48,003 nucleotides of DNA from a virus, in IMG/VR virus record IMGVR_UViG_3300013094_003309, positions 1 to 48,003 of that record; one strand, written 5' to 3'. Positions 1 to 7,298 of this stretch are shown here, in pieces. Numbering within the stretch: the stretch's first letter is position 1; each line of letters begins with the position of its first letter. Both the position numbers and the translations under genes were made by a program. The notes below the pieces were generated by a model. The model saw only the letters and a list, made by a program, of their open reading frames with translations, did not search any database and was not told the DNA's origin.

Positions 1-85
1 ACTCGTCGCTTCGCTCCTGCTTCGCTGCGCTCGCACAACATCTATTTTGTTTAATATTAGATTTAAGCAGCAGCGAAGGATATGA

Positions 86-120
86 CACCCCATTTTCAGG
101 GGGCATCAAAATTTTTTTTT
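86..120 (+). terminator. Weak hairpin plus T-run, possible terminator
   Basis: A CCCC/GGGG stem with a seven-base loop is followed by GCATC, AAAA and a run of about nine T. The gap between stem and T run is longer than in a standard intrinsic terminator, so this is tentative. It would end plus-strand transcription entering from the left of the window. Confidence 0.3.
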
Positions 121-344
121 AGATTTATGACAGTAAGTATTTTTATTTGAATCCGCATTATTGGGCTCTGTACCTTACCCCACTTACTACGATTTTTAAA
201 GAGAACTCGGTGTCAGTTTCTCTATATAATGCTTTTTATGAATTCTAGATCGAATAAAATATATTAACAAGTTAATGTTCTATTCTGACCTTTATTTAAC
301 CTTTTACGATTATCTTAACCGAATCCCAGAACGGCTGGTACGAT

Positions 345-470
345 TTAAGGCATCCCTTTCGGGGCAGAAGATAAAAGACTACGGTATGAAGCGTAGATTT
401 GGAGTACCATCTCCTTTAAGAATGGATTTTCCGGTGAAATATAAATCGGCTCACCAACCTTTAAACTCAT
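345..470 (-). CDS. Possible 41-aa ORF, unknown
   Basis: Reading from ATG at 470 to TAA at 345 on the minus strand gives a 41-residue peptide with ordinary-looking composition (starts MSLKVGEPIY, ends SSAPKGMP). No Shine-Dalgarno sequence is visible upstream and no family is recognised. It is on the same strand as the more credible 542-769 gene. It could be a small gene, the tail of a decayed gene, or chance. A plus-strand ORF (275-484) overlaps it and is equally unsupported. Confidence 0.2.
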   Translation of the reverse strand: MSLKVGEPIYISPENPFLKEMVLQIYASYRSLLSSAPKGMP

Positions 471-541
471 ACATTTATAGTTAATATTTAGTCAATACTA
501 AATACACATAAATCAAAGTCTACTATAACATTTAAAAAAAG

Positions 542-769
542 TCAAGCATTATTTTTAATTTTTTTCTTGTATCCTTTTTCGTAGCATAATTTTTTTCTAG
601 GTTTCTTTTTTTGTTTTGTATATTTATGTTCTTCGTAATATGCTTCTAATTTTCTAAACATATTAATATCTGTTGTATACCAGCGCCTGTATTGGTGGTC
701 AAAGTAAATCCCAATTCTTTTAGCTCGGTCTAACTGTTCTTTATTATCAAATTGTAAATATGTTATCAT
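542..769 (-). CDS. Small basic protein, DUF5710-like
   Basis: 75 residues. The first half (about 1-45) has the pattern of DUF5710-like small domains: a beta strand, an acidic/basic helix 'KEQLDRAKRIG', then 'YFDHQYRRWY', a variant of the usual 'ALGAKWDxxxKxWY' pattern. The last 25 residues are lysine-rich (KQKKKPRKK), suggesting nucleic-acid binding. It is the only convincing minus-strand gene in the window. It is divergently arranged with the LSm-like gene at 835, so the AT-rich 770-834 gap probably holds promoters for both. The ribosome site upstream of the ATG is weak. Family assignment is by eye and function is unknown. Confidence 0.55.
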   Translation of the reverse strand: MITYLQFDNKEQLDRAKRIGIYFDHQYRRWYTTDINMFRKLEAYYEEHKYTKQKKKPRKKLCYEKGYKKKIKNNA

Positions 770-834
770 ATTAAAATACCGTTTAAATAAAAATATATAT
801 AATTATATATTAATGTTATTTTGAGGTTTGTATT

Positions 835-1218
835 ATGATTGAAAAGTTTGAATTGAAAATTATTAGAATGAAGACGGGCGAAGATCTTATTGGTTTTTGT
901 TTTGAAGATAGAATTAATAATAAGATAATAATAAAATACCCAAAAACATTTTATTCCTATATAGATCCAGATACAAGTGATGAAGAGATTGTCCTTATTG
1001 ATTGGCTTCCTAAACTTGCTTTTTATTCGCAAGAAGTTAAATTTGATTCCAGCAACGTTTTATTTTCATCTTATACGAATACTGCATTTGGTTATCAATA
1101 CCTTTCTGTGATACAAGATTCATTAGATGAGACGACAGAATTAGCAACAAAAATACAAAAATTGTTATCTGAAACAAAAGATTCTTTTCCTGAAGCTAAA
1201 AATGATATATTACATTAA
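835..1218 (+). CDS. LSm/Sm-like phage protein, paralog of 12498-12809
   Basis: 127 residues. The start is supported by GAGG about 7 bases before the ATG. The N-terminus has the pattern 'RMKTGEDLIGF', matching 'RTISGEDVIAE' in the gene at 12498. Both then show a basic stretch, a proline-containing strand, and an Asn/acidic C-terminal helix. T4-like phages carry small proteins of this kind with a predicted Sm/LSm-like beta fold, but no function is established. This copy is longer by about 24 residues at the C-terminus, which is acidic and lysine-rich. It is followed by a sigma70 promoter for gene 55. Confidence 0.6.
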   Translation: MIEKFELKIIRMKTGEDLIGFCFEDRINNKIIIKYPKTFYSYIDPDTSDEEIVLIDWLPKLAFYSQEVKFDSSNVLFSSYTNTAFGYQYLSVIQDSLDETTELATKIQKLLSETKDSFPEAKNDILH

Positions 1219-1223
1219 AACTA

Positions 1224-1252
1224 TTGACTTTTTTATAATTCTATAGTATAAT
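1224..1252 (+). promoter_or_regulatory. Sigma70-type early promoter for gene 55
   Basis: TTGACT (1224-1229), a 17-base spacer, and TATAAT (1247-1252). The -10 region has the TATAGTATAAT core that recurs at three other promoters in the window. The likely start site is about 1259, 23 bases before the gene 55 ATG. Confidence 0.75.
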
Positions 1253-1281
1253 TGAAAAAAGTGTAATAATATGAGGTTAAA

Positions 1282-1953
1282 ATGAAAGAATTAGATTTAG
1301 ATTTAGATTTAGGGTTTGATGAAGTCATACCAGAAGAAATTATTCCTGAGGAAATCTTTTTAGATGATCCTATAAAAGACGAAACTGTAAAAGTTAAAAG
1401 GAAGAAGGTTCCAAAGAATTATATTAATAATGCAGATTTTTATGAAGCTATTGTAGAATATAAGAAAAAATGTGATTTAGCTAAAGAAAATGGAACAAAA
1501 AAACCGATTGTTTCCAATTATATTGGTGAGTGTTTTACAAAGTTAGCAGAGGGTCTTTCTAGAAGACCAAATTTTTTCGGTTATTCTTATCGTGATGAAA
1601 TGGTTTCTGATGGTATAGAAAATTGTTTGAGATATATTGAAAATTTTAATCCAGAAAAAACAAAAAACCCTTTTGCATATTTTACCCAAATATTATGGTG
1701 GGCTTTTGTTCGTAGAATTAAAAAAGAAAAAACACAACAATACATCAAATATAAAGCTACAGAAAATTTTGGTATTTTAGATACTGCTGAATTGATGGAA
1801 TTGGGTGATGGAAATATTAAACAAATTGAAGTTTATGATAATTTATATGAGTATATTAAGAAATTTGAAGAAACATCTTTAAAGAAAACAGAAAAACCCA
1901 TAAAAGAAAAGCAAATTAAAGTTTGTGGAATTGAAACTTTCTTGGAGGGTTAA
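1282..1953 (+). CDS. 55: Late-transcription sigma factor, T4 gp55-like
   Basis: 223 residues, against 185 in T4. gp55 is a minimal sigma factor that directs host RNA polymerase to late promoters (TATAAATA) with the gp45 clamp. The central region (about 95-160) has the recognisable sigma region-2-like block: 'GYSYRDEMVSDGIENC', then 'NPFAYFTQILWWAFVRRI', the core-binding and DNA-melting helices. The N-terminal 45 residues are acidic and repetitive (LDLDLDLG, IPEEIIPEEI) and probably disordered. GAGG sits upstream of the ATG. The stop overlaps the next start by one base (TAATG), so translation is coupled to gp47. TATAAATA boxes at 10058 and 34445 are plausible targets. Confidence 0.9.
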   Translation: MKELDLDLDLGFDEVIPEEIIPEEIFLDDPIKDETVKVKRKKVPKNYINNADFYEAIVEYKKKCDLAKENGTKKPIVSNYIGECFTKLAEGLSRRPNFFGYSYRDEMVSDGIENCLRYIENFNPEKTKNPFAYFTQILWWAFVRRIKKEKTQQYIKYKATENFGILDTAELMELGDGNIKQIEVYDNLYEYIKKFEETSLKKTEKPIKEKQIKVCGIETFLEG

Positions 1954-3020
1954 TGAAATTCGTTTTTCTTGGCGATACACATTTCGGTTGTAGAAATGCG
2001 AATCAACACCTTCAAGGTTTATTTGAAAAATTTTATTCAGAAACATTCTTTCCATATTTACTTAAAAATGATATAAAATTAGTTATACAACTTGGTGATA
2101 TTTTTGATTCTAGAAAATATTCTAATCATAATGCTTTGCATGAAGCAAAGAAGATGTTTTTCTCTAAATTCGAAGAATATGATATAAAACTTATAACATT
2201 ACTTGGGAATCATGATATTGCTTTTAAAGAATCGTTATCTGTCAGTTCGTCAGATTTATTTTTATCTCAGTTTGAGAATGTTGAAGTAATAAAAGAACCA
2301 TCTAGAATATTAAAAGATGGTGTTAGTATAGATATTATTCCGTGGATCTGTAAAGAAAATTATGAAGAATGTGTTAAATTTATAAAACAATCAAGTTCTG
2401 AAATGTGTGTCGGCCATTTTGAAATCCAAGGTTTTAAAATGTATCAAGGTGGTATTTCTTCTGAGCATGGATTATCAGAAAAAACTTTTTCTAATTATGA
2501 TAGAGTTTTGTCTGGCCATTATCATCACAGGTCTAAGAAAGGTAATATAGAATATATTGGTACACCTTATGAAATGACTTGGCAAGATTTTGGCGACCAA
2601 AAAGGTTTTCATTTGTTTGATACAGAAACTAGAAAACTACAATTTATTAAAAACCCCTTTTCAATTTATGTAAAGGTTGATTATGATGATACTGGTGTTG
2701 AAACAACAAATTCAAGTTATTTGGATAAAGAGTATCTTGAACAATTTAAATCTAAATATGTAAAAATACAAGTAAAAGAAAAAACAAATCCATATCTTTA
2801 TGATTTGTTTATTGATCAAGTATATGCACAAAACCCTATAGATGTTTCTACAATAGAAGAAATTGTTGATACTGAGGTTGAGGATTCTATTGATGAAACA
2901 GATGATACATTGACAATCACATACAAATATATTGATGGAATAAATCAACAAGATTTAGATAAAGTTAAATTGAAAAATATAATGAATAGTTTATATAATG
3001 ATGCGTTGGCGGTAGAATGA
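1953..3020 (+). CDS. 47: Recombination nuclease subunit, gp47 (Mre11/SbcD-like)
   Basis: 355 residues, close to T4 gp47 (339). This is the phosphodiesterase subunit of the gp46/47 complex, which resects DNA ends for recombination-dependent replication. All calcineurin-like metal motifs are visible: GDTHFG (D8, H10), GDIFD (D49), GNHD (86-88), GHFE (H155) and GHYHH (H189, H191). The C-terminal part is acidic and probably contacts gp46. The start overlaps the gene 55 stop and the end overlaps the gp46 start by four bases, so the three genes form a tight operon. Confidence 0.95.
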   Translation: MKFVFLGDTHFGCRNANQHLQGLFEKFYSETFFPYLLKNDIKLVIQLGDIFDSRKYSNHNALHEAKKMFFSKFEEYDIKLITLLGNHDIAFKESLSVSSSDLFLSQFENVEVIKEPSRILKDGVSIDIIPWICKENYEECVKFIKQSSSEMCVGHFEIQGFKMYQGGISSEHGLSEKTFSNYDRVLSGHYHHRSKKGNIEYIGTPYEMTWQDFGDQKGFHLFDTETRKLQFIKNPFSIYVKVDYDDTGVETTNSSYLDKEYLEQFKSKYVKIQVKEKTNPYLYDLFIDQVYAQNPIDVSTIEEIVDTEVEDSIDETDDTLTITYKYIDGINQQDLDKVKLKNIMNSLYNDALAVE

Positions 3021-4729
3021 TTATTTTTACAAAAGTAAGATTTAAAAATCTATTATCTTATGGGAATACATTTACTGAAATTGAATTAAATACAGCAAAT
3101 AAAACATTGTTGTGTGGAAAAAATGGTTTTGGTAAATCTGTTGCTATTGATGCAATAACATTTGCATTATATGGAAAGCCATTCAGGAAAATAAACAAAT
3201 CGGGTTTATTAAATTCAATTAATAAATTAGAATTGGTTACTGAAATTGAATTCTCTATTGGGTCACATTATTATAAAATAATTCGTGGAATTAAACCAAA
3301 TATCTTTGAAATTTATTGCAATGACGTTTTAGTGCAACAAGACGCAAAAGTTAAAGATTATCAAGATCATCTAGAACGTTATATCCTCAAAATGAGCTAT
3401 AAATCCTTTACTCAGGTGGTGATTTTAGGTTCAGCGAGATATACTCCGTTTATGCAATTATCAGCTTCTGATAGACGCTCAGTTATTGAGGATTTACTTG
3501 ATATCCAGATTTTTTCGAATATGAATCTTATTGTAAAGGATAAATTATCTGCGTTGAAAGAATCAATACAAGATTGTAAATATAATATAGAATTGTATAA
3601 AGATAAAATTGATATTCAGAAATCTAATATAAAGCAAAGTAAAAAAGCATCAGAAGAAATAATATTAAAAAAAGAATCTTTAATTGCTAATACATTTAAT
3701 GATGTTGAATTGCATCAAAATGAATTAAATACTTTGTTGGAAATTAATCAATCTTTATCTGAAATTATTTTAGATTTTGATTTAGTAGAATCAAAAAAAC
3801 AAAAATTTGTTGTTATCCAAGAAAAATTTAAAACAAATAAGTTAAAATTTGAAAAAGAAAATTCTTTTTATGATTCTAATAATAATTGTCCAACATGCAA
3901 ACAATCAATAGATTTGGAATTTAAATCGTCAATTGTTGAAAGTAATAATACAAAACTACAACAATTAAAGGATGGTGAAGAGAAATTATCTGGAGAATTA
4001 TTAAGTGTTAAAAAAAGATTAGAAGAAATTAATATAATAAACAAAACTATATCAGAAAATAATATAGAAATTTCTAAACTTAATGCTTCTATCGTTTCAG
4101 CTCATAAATATATAAAATTGATTTCTCATGAATTGCAAGAACTAAATGTTGTAAATCAAACTGAAGGGAGTGATAATTTACAGTCTTTGGTTGAGAGTCT
4201 TGATGTTTATGTTGAAAATTATGAAGAATATATAATTGAAAAATCTTATTATGATTTTATATCTGTTATGTTGAAAGATGGTGGGATTAAAACGCGGATA
4301 ATTAAACAATATCTTCCAGTTTTAAACAAATATATAAATCAATATTTGACTCAATTAGATTTTTTTGTTAATTTTAATATAAATGAAAATTTTGAAGAAG
4401 TAATTAAATCTAGACATAGAGACGAATTTACATATTCAAATTTTTCTGAGGGCGAAAAGATGAGATTAGATCTTGCTGTCTTATTTTCGTTTAGACAATT
4501 AGCAAGATTAAAAAATTCAGTAAATACAAATTTATTGATTTTGGACGAAGTTATGGATTCTAGCTTAGATGCTAATGGAACAGATGTTTTTATGGATCTC
4601 ATTTCTTCTACAGATAAACATACAAATATTTTTGTAATAAGTCATAAAACGGATCAGATTTCTGATAAGTTTGATAGAATATTACAATTTGATAAAGTGA
4701 AAAATTTCTCTAAAATGACGGTGATCTAA
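3017..4729 (+). CDS. 46: Recombination nuclease ATPase subunit, gp46 (Rad50/SbcC-like)
   Basis: 570 residues (T4 gp46 is 560). An SMC-type ATPase that pairs with gp47. Walker A GKNGFGKS is at 34-41; the Q-loop area follows. The middle (about 170-390) is coiled coil interrupted by the zinc hook CPTC at 291-294. The ABC signature FSEGEKMR is near 476-483, Walker B LLILDE near 506-511, and the H-loop 'VISHKT' near 534-539. ATG overlaps the gp47 stop (ATGA), the standard T4 arrangement. All functional motifs are intact. Confidence 0.95.
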   Translation: MIIFTKVRFKNLLSYGNTFTEIELNTANKTLLCGKNGFGKSVAIDAITFALYGKPFRKINKSGLLNSINKLELVTEIEFSIGSHYYKIIRGIKPNIFEIYCNDVLVQQDAKVKDYQDHLERYILKMSYKSFTQVVILGSARYTPFMQLSASDRRSVIEDLLDIQIFSNMNLIVKDKLSALKESIQDCKYNIELYKDKIDIQKSNIKQSKKASEEIILKKESLIANTFNDVELHQNELNTLLEINQSLSEIILDFDLVESKKQKFVVIQEKFKTNKLKFEKENSFYDSNNNCPTCKQSIDLEFKSSIVESNNTKLQQLKDGEEKLSGELLSVKKRLEEINIINKTISENNIEISKLNASIVSAHKYIKLISHELQELNVVNQTEGSDNLQSLVESLDVYVENYEEYIIEKSYYDFISVMLKDGGIKTRIIKQYLPVLNKYINQYLTQLDFFVNFNINENFEEVIKSRHRDEFTYSNFSEGEKMRLDLAVLFSFRQLARLKNSVNTNLLILDEVMDSSLDANGTDVFMDLISSTDKHTNIFVISHKTDQISDKFDRILQFDKVKNFSKMTVI

Positions 4730-4731
4730 CT

Positions 4732-5328
4732 ATGCAAGAAATAATTTATAATACAAATGAATTAAACCCTCCAGCGAAAATAGTTCCAGAGTTTGAACCT
4801 TATACGTTGGCTCCTCAGGATGCTGAAATATTAGGATCGAAAATACAAATTTTTGATTTTGGATATCCAAATCATGATCCATTAGAAATTGGTTCTAGAT
4901 TAGTAGAAACTGCAAAATTGCATAATTCTTTTGGGATTGCAGCAAATCAATGTGGTGAAAGATATAGGGTTTTTGTTGCTGGTGCTGATGAAAATTATAT
5001 TGCATTTTTTAACCCAGAAATTATACTTGAATCTGAAGAAACGTCATTAATTCCTGAAACAGATTTGAGTAATATGGGTTTGTTGTTGCATGTTAAACGG
5101 CCAAAATCTGTAACTGTTCAATTTCAAGATTTAAATGGTCAACTACAAACATTACACTTCGATGGTTTAACTGCAAGAATTGTACAACAATGTATTGACA
5201 GGTTAAATGGTATTGGGTTTGAGATGCGAGTTTCAAAATTGGTTCTTGATAGAGCAACTAAAGCTCTTGATAAAAAGGTTAAAAAATTCGTAAAACAAAA
5301 TACTTATATAAAAACGGTGAGAAAATAA
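4732..5328 (+). CDS. Peptide deformylase homolog lacking the metal-binding residues
   Basis: 198 residues. Peptide deformylases remove the N-formyl group from new proteins and are common auxiliary genes in marine T4-like phages. Motif 1 is preserved (GIAANQ, 68-73), and the spacing and C-terminal helix fit the family. The other two motifs are changed: EGCLS is ETDLS (109-113, ligand Cys replaced by Asp111), and HExDH is QCIDR (153-157, both His ligands and the catalytic Glu lost). No frameshift or stop is present, so the fold has been kept while the metal site has been lost. Expected function: binding or regulation rather than deformylation. It follows gp46 by two bases, probably in the same operon. 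Confidence 0.85.
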   Translation: MQEIIYNTNELNPPAKIVPEFEPYTLAPQDAEILGSKIQIFDFGYPNHDPLEIGSRLVETAKLHNSFGIAANQCGERYRVFVAGADENYIAFFNPEIILESEETSLIPETDLSNMGLLLHVKRPKSVTVQFQDLNGQLQTLHFDGLTARIVQQCIDRLNGIGFEMRVSKLVLDRATKALDKKVKKFVKQNTYIKTVRK

Positions 5329-5351
5329 TTTTAATTTAAAGGTGAAATATT

Positions 5352-6146
5352 ATGGAAATAAAAATTAGTAAAAAAACATTGGAAGGAAAATCAATATTTA
5401 TTGCAACACCAATGTATGGTGGTCAATGCCTTGGTATGTATATGAAATCTTGTTTGGACCTTCAAACATTATGTATCCAATATGGTGTTGAAATTAAATT
5501 CTCATTTCTTTTTAATGAGAGTCTTATCCAAAGAGCTAGAAATTATCTAGTTGATGAATTTGTACGGTCTTCATGCACACATATGATGTTTATTGATGCA
5601 GATATTTCTTTCAATCCAATTGATATTCTTGCAATGATCTCTTTGGATAAAGATATTATTGGCGCACCATATCCAAAGAAAACTATTAAGTGGTCTAATG
5701 TCAAAAAGGCTATTTTAAAAAATCCAGATATTGATGTTGGGGAATTAGAAAAACTTGGTGGTGATATTGTATTTAATCCAGTTGCTGGGACAGAAAGATT
5801 TAGTGTAACAGATCCTCTTGAAGTATTGGAAGTTGGTACTGGAATGATGATGATTCGTAGAGATGTTTTTGAGCGATATAAAGAAGCATATCCAGAATAT
5901 TCTTATCTTCCTGATCATGTTGGTACTGCAAATTTTAGTGGTGATAGAGAGATTATGTCATATTTTAATGTTGAGATTGATCCAGGATCAAGAAGAACTT
6001 TGAGTGAAGATTATCACTTCTGTCAGCATAGTAGAAAAATTGGTATTCAAATTTGGATGGCTCCATGGATTATTTGTGGTCATACTGGAACCTATATGTT
6101 CCAAGGAAGTCTTCCTTCAATTGCAGCAAATTTGGGCGAATTATAA
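5352..6146 (+). CDS. GT-A type glycosyltransferase conserved in marine T4-like phages
   Basis: 264 residues with a good ribosome site (AAAGGTG). Motifs: a first strand 'IFIATPMYGG', a 'RARNYLVDEF' helix, and a DxD-type metal/sugar-nucleotide motif in 'FIDADISF' (about 80-87). A second acidic site, 'SEDYHFCQ', near 220, is typical of the acceptor/catalytic side. It belongs to the GT-A phage glycosyltransferases that sit in the replication core of cyanophage and pelagiphage genomes, away from surface-glycan clusters. The acceptor is unknown (phage DNA bases or a cell component). It lies between the deformylase homolog and a promoter for the dNMP kinase. Confidence 0.75.
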   Translation: MEIKISKKTLEGKSIFIATPMYGGQCLGMYMKSCLDLQTLCIQYGVEIKFSFLFNESLIQRARNYLVDEFVRSSCTHMMFIDADISFNPIDILAMISLDKDIIGAPYPKKTIKWSNVKKAILKNPDIDVGELEKLGGDIVFNPVAGTERFSVTDPLEVLEVGTGMMMIRRDVFERYKEAYPEYSYLPDHVGTANFSGDREIMSYFNVEIDPGSRRTLSEDYHFCQHSRKIGIQIWMAPWIICGHTGTYMFQGSLPSIAANLGEL

Positions 6147-6153
6147 AAAGTGC

Positions 6154-6182
6154 TTGACAATTTAAAATATATGCTATACAAT
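6154..6182 (+). promoter_or_regulatory. Sigma70-type promoter for dNMP kinase and the RNA block
   Basis: TTGACA (6154-6159), a 17-base spacer, and TACAAT (6177-6182). It lies eight bases after the glycosyltransferase stop and about 30 bases before the kinase ATG. No terminator separates the kinase from the tRNA genes, so this promoter probably drives both. Confidence 0.7.
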
Positions 6183-6213
6183 AATATTGTAGTTTGAATT
6201 TGAGAAATATGTT

Positions 6214-6813
6214 ATGATTATTGGTTTATGTGGTTTAATTGGTTCAGGAAAAGGCACTGCTGGTGAAATCTTAGTGGAACATGGTTTTGTTCCACTATCA
6301 TTTGCTGGTTCTCTTAAGGATGCTGTTTCTGCTATCTTTGGATGGGAAAGAGCATTACTTGAGGGTGATACTGATGAATCAAGAGCATTTAGAGAAGAAT
6401 ATGATGTTTTCTGGACCCAAAAGTTTGGAAGAATTATTACTCCTAGAATAATTCTTCAAGAATTTGGAACAGAAGTTGTTCGTAATAATTGTCTTGATTC
6501 TATATGGGTAGATTCTTTAGAAAGAAAACTTTCATTATATGAAAATGTTGTAATTACTGATGTAAGATTTCCTAACGAAATTGATTTTATAAAAACGATG
6601 GGTGGGAATATATTTCAGATAAATCGGGGTGATTTACCTGAATGGTATCGTGTTGCTGAAATAAGTAATACTGGAAATAATGATCTTTTTATTAAACTAT
6701 TTCCAGATATACATAAATCGGAATGGGGTTGGATAGGTAATAAAGGTATTGACTATATAATTGACAATAATGGTTCAAAAGAAGATTTAGAACAAAAATT
6801 GTTGAACAGGTAG
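6214..6813 (+). CDS. 1: Deoxynucleoside monophosphate kinase, T4 gp1-like
   Basis: 199 residues. Phosphorylates dNMPs to dNDPs to supply phage replication. A P-loop lies at the very N-terminus (GLIGSGKGT, 7-15), followed by 'FAGSLKDAV' (dNMP-binding region) and 'VVITDVRFPNEIDF', characteristic of the T4-type dNMP kinase family. The length is shorter than T4 (241). The gene directly precedes the tRNA block, a typical position in marine T4-like phages. Confidence 0.85.
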   Translation: MIIGLCGLIGSGKGTAGEILVEHGFVPLSFAGSLKDAVSAIFGWERALLEGDTDESRAFREEYDVFWTQKFGRIITPRIILQEFGTEVVRNNCLDSIWVDSLERKLSLYENVVITDVRFPNEIDFIKTMGGNIFQINRGDLPEWYRVAEISNTGNNDLFIKLFPDIHKSEWGWIGNKGIDYIIDNNGSKEDLEQKLLNR

Positions 6814-6835
6814 AATAGTGAAAAGTGAGCAGTGC

Positions 6836-6920
6836 TCTTAGGTACTCTAATGGTAAGAGATTTGACTGTTAATCAAACGTATACAGAAATGTTATGGGGG
6901 TTCGAGTCCCTCCCTAAGAG
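6836..6920 (+). tRNA. tRNA-Asn (GUU), atypical
   Basis: Acceptor TCTTAGG (6836-6842) pairs fully with CCTAAGA (6913-6919). D-arm CTCT/AGAG with AATGGTA loop. Anticodon stem TTTGA/TCAAA with loop CTGTTAA, anticodon GTT at 6868-6870. T-arm GGGGG-TTCGAGT-CCCTC. The variable region is 18 bases (6878-6895) and can fold into a small hairpin with a GAAA loop, unlike normal tRNA-Asn (5 bases). The acceptor stem also continues outward to a perfect 16-bp helix, 6827-6842 with 6913-6928. CCA is not encoded. Confidence 0.7.
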
Positions 6921-6965
6921 CACTGCTCATTTAAATAAATTACAAGGTAAAATCTTGAAAGAAAA

Positions 6966-7027
6966 CACTTCAAAGGTCGGGAGATACACTTTGAATAGTG
7001 GTGCAGTAAAAGTCTGTGATATCTCCC
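6966..7027 (+). ncRNA. Predicted pseudoknotted RNA between tRNA genes
   Basis: Stem 1: CACTTCAAAG (6966-6975) pairs with CTTTGAA (6989-6995) and GTG (6998-7000), with TA bulged. Its 13-base loop contains GGGAGATA (6979-6986), which is perfectly complementary to TATCTCCC (7020-7027), giving an H-type pseudoknot. A further short hairpin, CAG(7004-7006)/CTG(7014-7016), lies in the connecting loop. A competing fold is an 8-bp outer stem enclosing CACT/AGTG and CAG/CTG hairpins. There is no supported protein here. Family not recognised; it could be a structured processing signal or a small RNA. Confidence 0.4.
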
Positions 7028-7037
7028 CCTTGTTTTG

Positions 7038-7111
7038 AGGATGGTAGCTCAATGGTAGAGCAGTTTGTTAGAAATAACATTTAAGCATGGGTTCGAATCC
7101 CATCGTTCCTC
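7038..7111 (+). ncRNA. tRNA-like element without a normal anticodon loop
   Basis: It has a tRNA-like frame: AGGATGG, TA, D-arm GCTC-AATGGTA-GAGC, T-arm ATGGG-TTCGAAT-CCCAT, then CGTTCCT. In place of a seven-base anticodon loop there is a perfect hairpin TGTTA (7066-7070), GAAA, TAACA (7075-7079). The acceptor has two mismatches (T7042/T7106, G7043/G7105). The D- and T-arms are intact. It may be a degenerate tRNA or a structural tRNA mimic; no amino-acid identity can be given. Confidence 0.5.
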
Positions 7112-7122
7112 ACTTAGTTTAT

Positions 7123-7198
7123 CTCTCTGTAGTGTAGTCTGGTAACATGATGCGTTTGGGGCGCATTGTCCTTCGTTCAAATCGAAGCAGAGAGACCA
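7123..7198 (+). tRNA. tRNA-Pro (UGG)
   Basis: Acceptor CTCTCTG (7123-7129) pairs fully with CAGAGAG (7188-7194). Anticodon arm ATGCG-TTTGGGG-CGCAT gives anticodon TGG. T-arm CTTCG-TTCAAAT-CGAAG. Discriminator A7195, and CCA is encoded (7196-7198). Confidence 0.93.
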
Positions 7199-7202
7199 GT
7201 TT

Positions 7203-7293
7203 GGAAGAGTGGTTGAGTGGTTTAAGACAGCAGTCTTGAAAACTGTCGAGGGTTAATACCCCTCCGTGGGTTCGAATCCCACCTCTTCCGCCA
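7203..7293 (+). tRNA. tRNA-Ser (UGA)
   Basis: Acceptor GGAAGAG pairs with CTCTTCC (7283-7289). Anticodon arm GCAGT-CTTGAAA-ACTGT gives anticodon TGA. A long variable arm built on GAGGG...CCCCTC is typical of class II tRNA-Ser. T-arm GTGGG-TTCGAAT-CCCAC. CCA is encoded (7291-7293). Confidence 0.95.
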
Positions 7294-7298
7294 TTTTC

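Larger units (their letters stand above)
1..541. other. Mostly non-coding segment, no confident gene
   Basis: No ORF here has a convincing ribosome binding site. Visible structure: a short GC-rich start with the direct repeat GCTTCGCT at 8-15 and 19-26; a 9-bp perfect inverted repeat CTTCGCTGC (20-28) / GCAGCGAAG (70-78); a CCCC/GGGG hairpin near 86-101 followed after some spacing by a T run (110-120); and a 6-bp hairpin AGAGAA (200-205) / TTCTCT (218-223). A 69-codon plus-strand ORF (275-484) and a 41-codon minus-strand ORF (345-470) overlap each other. Neither has a Shine-Dalgarno sequence. The base composition at 290-440 is less AT-rich than the surroundings, so it may be a decayed gene or an RNA. 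Confidence 0.5.

Noticed and set aside
225-230. TATAAT in the left non-coding segment as a promoter
   Set aside because: No acceptable -35 at 16-18 bases upstream and no supported gene directly downstream.
275-484. 69-codon plus-strand ORF
   Set aside because: No Shine-Dalgarno sequence, unusual composition, and an equally plausible minus-strand frame overlaps it.
766-1032. Minus-strand ORF opposite the LSm-like gene
   Set aside because: Asn/Ile/Phe/Tyr-rich shadow of a low-GC plus-strand gene, with no ribosome site.
6832-7038. 68-codon plus-strand ORF over the tRNA block
   Set aside because: It runs through the tRNA-Asn and the pseudoknot segment, and has no ribosome site. The RNA structures explain the sequence better.
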